Assembly (NCBI GenBank): GCA_015069065.1
Contig: SVJI01000067.1
Span: forward strand, 1 to 7,583
Length of the DNA stretch: 7,583 nt
Origin: Oscillospiraceae bacterium
GTDB lineage: Bacteria > Bacillota > Clostridia > UMGS1883
Reading direction: 5' to 3'
Shown: positions 4,795-7,583 of the stretch, piece by piece
Position numbering within the stretch: position 1 is the stretch's first letter
Layout: every line of letters begins with the position of its first letter
Notes under the pieces: generated by a model
Databases searched by the model: none
What the model was told of the DNA's origin: nothing
Seen by the model: only the letters and a program-made list of their open reading frames with translations
Position numbers and translations under genes: made by a program

Positions 4795-6024
4795 ATGCAG
4801 AAAGTTGAGCTTCTGGCACCTGCCGGAAATTTATATAAACTGAAAATAGCGTTGAAATACGGTGCCGATGCAGTGTATATCGGTGGGGAGTCTTTCTCCC
4901 TCAGAACTGCTGCAGATAACTTCACTCCCGACGAAATGCGTGAGGGGATAGAGTTTGCCCATAATATGGGGAAAAAGGTGTATATAACAGCCAATATTAT
5001 TCCCCATAACCGTGACCTTGCTCAAATGGAGGAATATTTTAAGGAAATTGAAGAAATGGGCGCAGACGCGGTAATAATTTCCGACCTCGGTGCGTTTAAC
5101 ATATGCAGAAGAGTTGCCCCTAATCTTGAAATACACATCAGCACACAGGCGAACAATACAAACTATGCCACAGTAGAGTCTTGGCACGCCATGGGGGCGA
5201 AGCGCGTTGTCCTCGCACGCGAAATGACACTTTCCGAGGTGCGCGAGATTCGTGATAACATAAGCGATGATTGCGAGCTTGAGGCATTTATCCACGGAGC
5301 GATGTGCGTCTCCTATTCGGGAAGATGCCTGCTCAGTAATTACATGACCGCGCGTGACAGTAACTATGGTGCGTGTTCTCATCCGTGCAGGTGGAATTAT
5401 GCCCTGATGGAGGAAAAGCGCCCCGGCGAATATATGCCCGTATTTGAAAACGAGCGCGGTACATTTATCATGAATTCAAAGGATTTGTGTATGATTGAGC
5501 ATATCCCCGAACTTGTGGGAAGCGGTGTGTACTCACTTAAAATAGAGGGCAGAGTAAAGAGCGAGTACTACGTTGCGACAATTATTGCAGCCTATAGAAA
5601 GGCTATTGATGCATATTACGAAAATCCGCAGGGGTATGAGTTTAACCCCGCGTGGCTTGATGAAGTCAAAAAAGTCAGCCACCGTGACTATTATACAGGC
5701 TTCTTTTTCGAAATCCCCGATACAGGGGCGCAGATTTACGGGTCAAGCTCTTATATCAGGGAATACGACATAGTAGGAATTGTCCTCGACTATGACGCGG
5801 AAACCTCTCTGGCAAAGGTGACTCAGCGAAATCGCTTTTTTAGGGGCGATGAAATCGAAATCATGCAGCCCGGTAAGGACTTTACCGTGCAGAGGGTTGA
5901 GGTACTGAAAAACGAGAATATGGAGGATATAGATGTCGCAAATCATGCGGCAATGACTCTTTATATCAAAACAGACGTTCCTGTGGTAAAGGATGCGATG
6001 CTCAGAAAGAAAGTGATAAAATGA
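4795..6024 (+). CDS. trhP: U32-family tRNA uridine(34) hydroxylase, TrhP/YrrO/YegQ-like
   Basis: The 409-residue protein is of full length for the family. It begins with the characteristic VELLAPAGNLYKLKIAL and GADAVYIGG (4-31), has STQANNTN at 116-123, and carries the family Cys signature from 167: HGAMC, C178, C194 and C198 (spacing x6, x15, x3), with C232 further on, likely iron-sulfur ligands. SLKIEGRVKSEYYVA lies at 247-261, and the C-terminal part (about 330-405) is the U32_C beta-barrel. TrhP proteins hydroxylate U34 of certain tRNAs using a prephenate-derived pathway; older annotations call them peptidase U32 or collagenase. Only one copy is seen, of the longer YrrO type; Bacillus has two. 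It sits 13 bases behind trmR and overlaps ruvC by four bases (ATGA). Confidence 0.9.
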   Translation: MQKVELLAPAGNLYKLKIALKYGADAVYIGGESFSLRTAADNFTPDEMREGIEFAHNMGKKVYITANIIPHNRDLAQMEEYFKEIEEMGADAVIISDLGAFNICRRVAPNLEIHISTQANNTNYATVESWHAMGAKRVVLAREMTLSEVREIRDNISDDCELEAFIHGAMCVSYSGRCLLSNYMTARDSNYGACSHPCRWNYALMEEKRPGEYMPVFENERGTFIMNSKDLCMIEHIPELVGSGVYSLKIEGRVKSEYYVATIIAAYRKAIDAYYENPQGYEFNPAWLDEVKKVSHRDYYTGFFFEIPDTGAQIYGSSSYIREYDIVGIVLDYDAETSLAKVTQRNRFFRGDEIEIMQPGKDFTVQRVEVLKNENMEDIDVANHAAMTLYIKTDVPVVKDAMLRKKVIK

Positions 6025-6527
6025 GGATTCTGGGAATTGACCCCGGTATTGCAATTGTCGGCTACGGGGTTATCGATAAAGAGGGAAACCGCTACAAAAC
6101 TGTGGCGTACGATGCAGTTACCACCCGCGCCCACACCCCGCTTGAAGAGCGGCTTGAAAGTGTGTATAACGGTATAAATGAAATAATAAAAACCTATAAG
6201 CCTGATGCCATGAGTATAGAGGAGCTTTTCTTTAACAACAATGCTAAAACGGCACTCACAGTAGGTCAGGCAAGGGGTGTTATAATTCTGGCGGCAGTGC
6301 AGAATCATTTGCCTGTGTATGAATACACACCCCTGCAGGTTAAACAGGCGCTTACAGGGTACGGCAGAGCGAGTAAGGGGCAGATTCAGCAGATGATGAA
6401 ATCCATGCTCGGTCTTGCCCAAATACCTAAGCCTGATGATGTTGCAGATGCATTGGCGATTGCGGTGTGTCACGGAAACAGTATGCGGTTTAATTCAATT
6501 AAACAGTTTGGAGGACTTGTGTTATGA
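6021..6527 (+). CDS. ruvC: RuvC crossover-junction endodeoxyribonuclease
   Basis: The 168-residue protein is near the usual RuvC length. It is a dimeric Mg-dependent resolvase that nicks Holliday junctions symmetrically after RuvAB branch migration. All four catalytic acidic residues are visible: Asp7 (GIDPG), Glu67 (SIEELFF), Asp140 and Asp143 (DVADALAIA), matching E. coli D7, E66, D138 and D141. GQARGVIILAA is at 82-92 and YTPLQVKQALTGYGRASKGQ at 102-121. No strong ribosome site stands ahead of ATG 6021, which shares ATGA with the stop of trhP, so translation is probably coupled to the upstream gene. It overlaps ruvA by four bases. Confidence 0.97.
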   Translation: MRILGIDPGIAIVGYGVIDKEGNRYKTVAYDAVTTRAHTPLEERLESVYNGINEIIKTYKPDAMSIEELFFNNNAKTALTVGQARGVIILAAVQNHLPVYEYTPLQVKQALTGYGRASKGQIQQMMKSMLGLAQIPKPDDVADALAIAVCHGNSMRFNSIKQFGGLVL

Positions 6528-7126
6528 TATCTTTTTTAAGAGGTGTTGTTGCTTCCAAAAATGAATCAGGCGTAGTAATTGATGTCGGCGGTGTCGGCTT
6601 CGGCGTAAGTATGCCTGTAAGTGATATTGCAAAATCAGGTGCAGTCGGGGAGAATATTACCGTACATACATATCTTCATATGAGTGATGCGGGAATACAG
6701 CTTTTCGGCTTCCTTACAACTGAGGAAATTGATTATTTTAACAAGCTGATTGCTATCTCCGGCATAGGGCCAAAGGCAGCCCTCGCAATTTTAGGAACGC
6801 TTTCTGTGCAGGATTTGGCATTTGCCATAATCTCTGAGGATGTTAAGGCAATTACCCGCGCCCCCGGTGTCGGACCAAAGGCTGCGCAGCGTGTTATACT
6901 GGAGCTTAAGGGTAAGATTGACACGGCAAAGGCAGTCGGGGCAAGTGCCGCGGAGGCATCTCCTGCATTTACAGTCCGTGCAGATACAGGCGCGGTTAAT
7001 GCACTCATTGCTTTGGGAGCATCGCCGTCGGAGGCACAGAAAACAGTTATGCAGATTGATCCCACTGGTCTTAGTACGGAGGATATTATAAAAGAGGCTT
7101 TAAGGAGAATGTCAAATGGAATTTGA
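6524..7126 (+). CDS. ruvA: RuvA Holliday-junction-binding subunit
   Basis: The 200-residue protein is complete. An OB-fold N-terminal domain (1 to about 62, starting MISFLRG) is followed by two helix-hairpin-helix motifs, ISGIGPKAALAIL at 78-90 and APGVGPKAAQRVILELKG at 113-130. A flexible Ala-rich linker leads to domain III (about 153-197), which contacts RuvB and regulates its ATPase. Tetramers hold the four-way junction in square-planar form. The start is ATG 6524, nine bases after GGAGG (6510-6514), inside the stop of ruvC. It overlaps ruvB by 11 bases. Confidence 0.97.
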   Translation: MISFLRGVVASKNESGVVIDVGGVGFGVSMPVSDIAKSGAVGENITVHTYLHMSDAGIQLFGFLTTEEIDYFNKLIAISGIGPKAALAILGTLSVQDLAFAIISEDVKAITRAPGVGPKAAQRVILELKGKIDTAKAVGASAAEASPAFTVRADTGAVNALIALGASPSEAQKTVMQIDPTGLSTEDIIKEALRRMSNGI

Positions 7127-7583
7127 TGAACGTATTATATCAACCAGACAGCTTGAGGGCGATAATGACGCAGAATATTCCATCAGACCAAAAACCATGG
7201 AGGAATATATCGGTCAGGACAAGGTTAAGGACAGTCTGAAAATATATATTGATGCCGCACTGCAGCGGCATGAGGCTCTGGACCACTGCCTCCTGTACGG
7301 TCCCCCCGGTTTGGGTAAGACAACCCTTGCCTCTATCATCGCAAATGAGATGGGGGTTAACATCCGTGTGACAAGCGGCCCCGCCATTGAAAAACCGATG
7401 GATTTGGCGGCAATACTCACCAATCTGGGACCGCAGGATGTTTTGTTTATTGACGAAATTCACCGCCTGTCCCGCGCAGTTGAGGAAATTCTCTACCCCG
7501 CGATGGAGGACTATTCGCTCGATATCATCATAGGAAAGGGACCCAGCGCCCAGTCAGTGCGGCTTAGTCTGCCGCCGTTTACA
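7116..7583 (+). CDS. ruvB: RuvB branch-migration ATPase (5' part, cut by window end)
   Basis: The first 156 residues of RuvB are present; the frame is open to the last base, and about half the protein lies outside. The hexameric AAA+ motor drives branch migration on both sides of the RuvA-bound junction. Visible are the N-terminal SIRPKTMEEYIGQ at 22-34, Walker A GPPGLGKTT at 62-70, TSGPAIEKPMDLAAIL at 86-101 and Walker B LFIDEIHRL at 110-118. VEEILYPAMEDY at 122-133 follows. The start is ATG 7116, eight bases after AAGGAG (7102-7107), inside the end of ruvA (11-base overlap), so the two subunits are probably made by coupled translation. Confidence 0.97.
   Translation, partial: MEFDERIISTRQLEGDNDAEYSIRPKTMEEYIGQDKVKDSLKIYIDAALQRHEALDHCLLYGPPGLGKTTLASIIANEMGVNIRVTSGPAIEKPMDLAAILTNLGPQDVLFIDEIHRLSRAVEEILYPAMEDYSLDIIIGKGPSAQSVRLSLPPFT

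Noticed and set aside
4831..5382. 183-residue open frame on the minus strand within trhP
   Set aside because: Shadow of a firmly identified gene on the + strand; no ribosome site or family resemblance.
1..7583. CRISPR array, tRNA or rRNA gene, transposase, toxin-antitoxin or phage genes
   Set aside because: No spaced direct repeats, cloverleaf sequences or matching proteins were seen anywhere in the window.

Overview
The window looks like a chromosomal segment of a low-to-moderate GC Firmicute, most likely a Clostridia-class gut anaerobe of the Ruminococcaceae/Oscillospiraceae type. The reasons are the strong GGAGG-type ribosome sites, TTGnnn/TGnTATAAT promoters, Bacillus/Clostridium-style LexA boxes (CGAAC-4-GTT), a LysM-type SOS division inhibitor, the YrrM/YrrO-like pair and the short Cys-rich protein. 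The species cannot be named from the sequence. All supported genes are on the + strand.

Region 1 (1-643) is an SOS-controlled single gene. A TTGACA promoter carries one LexA box in its spacer and a second near-identical box that runs into the ribosome site. It drives a 107-residue basic/hydrophobic-anchor plus LysM protein, the architecture of the YneA cell-division suppressor, and ends in a hairpin terminator. Positions 1-187 show no convincing gene.

Region 2 (645-1729) is a two-gene unit with its own promoter and terminator. It holds an AAC(3)/YokD-family N-acetyltransferase and a 55-residue protein with eight cysteines in a duplicated CxxCxxC pattern.

Region 3 (1731-1976) is a promoter followed by a roughly 210-nt untranslated leader made almost wholly of inverted repeats: a hairpin at the start point, a 124-bp palindromic MITE-like element that encloses two further perfect hairpins, and another hairpin before the ribosome site.

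Region 4 (1977-7583) is a tightly packed apparent operon of eight genes: a WecG/TagA glycosyltransferase, a DUF2156 acyltransferase-like protein, a DJ-1/PfpI protein, TrmR-like tRNA methyltransferase, a U32-family TrhP-like tRNA hydroxylase, RuvC, RuvA and the first 156 residues of RuvB, cut by the window edge. Gaps are at most 17 nt and several junctions overlap (ATGA or 11 nt). TrhP and TrmR would act in sequence on wobble uridine 34 of tRNA (hydroxylation, then methylation). RuvA, RuvB and RuvC form the Holliday-junction branch-migration and resolution machine. The SOS division brake and the Ruv genes are near each other, but no LexA box is visible in front of the ruv operon.

Most of the window is recognisable housekeeping sequence. 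The parts that families do not explain are the leader/repeat region and the small Cys-rich protein. I did not find a clearly new multi-gene system.
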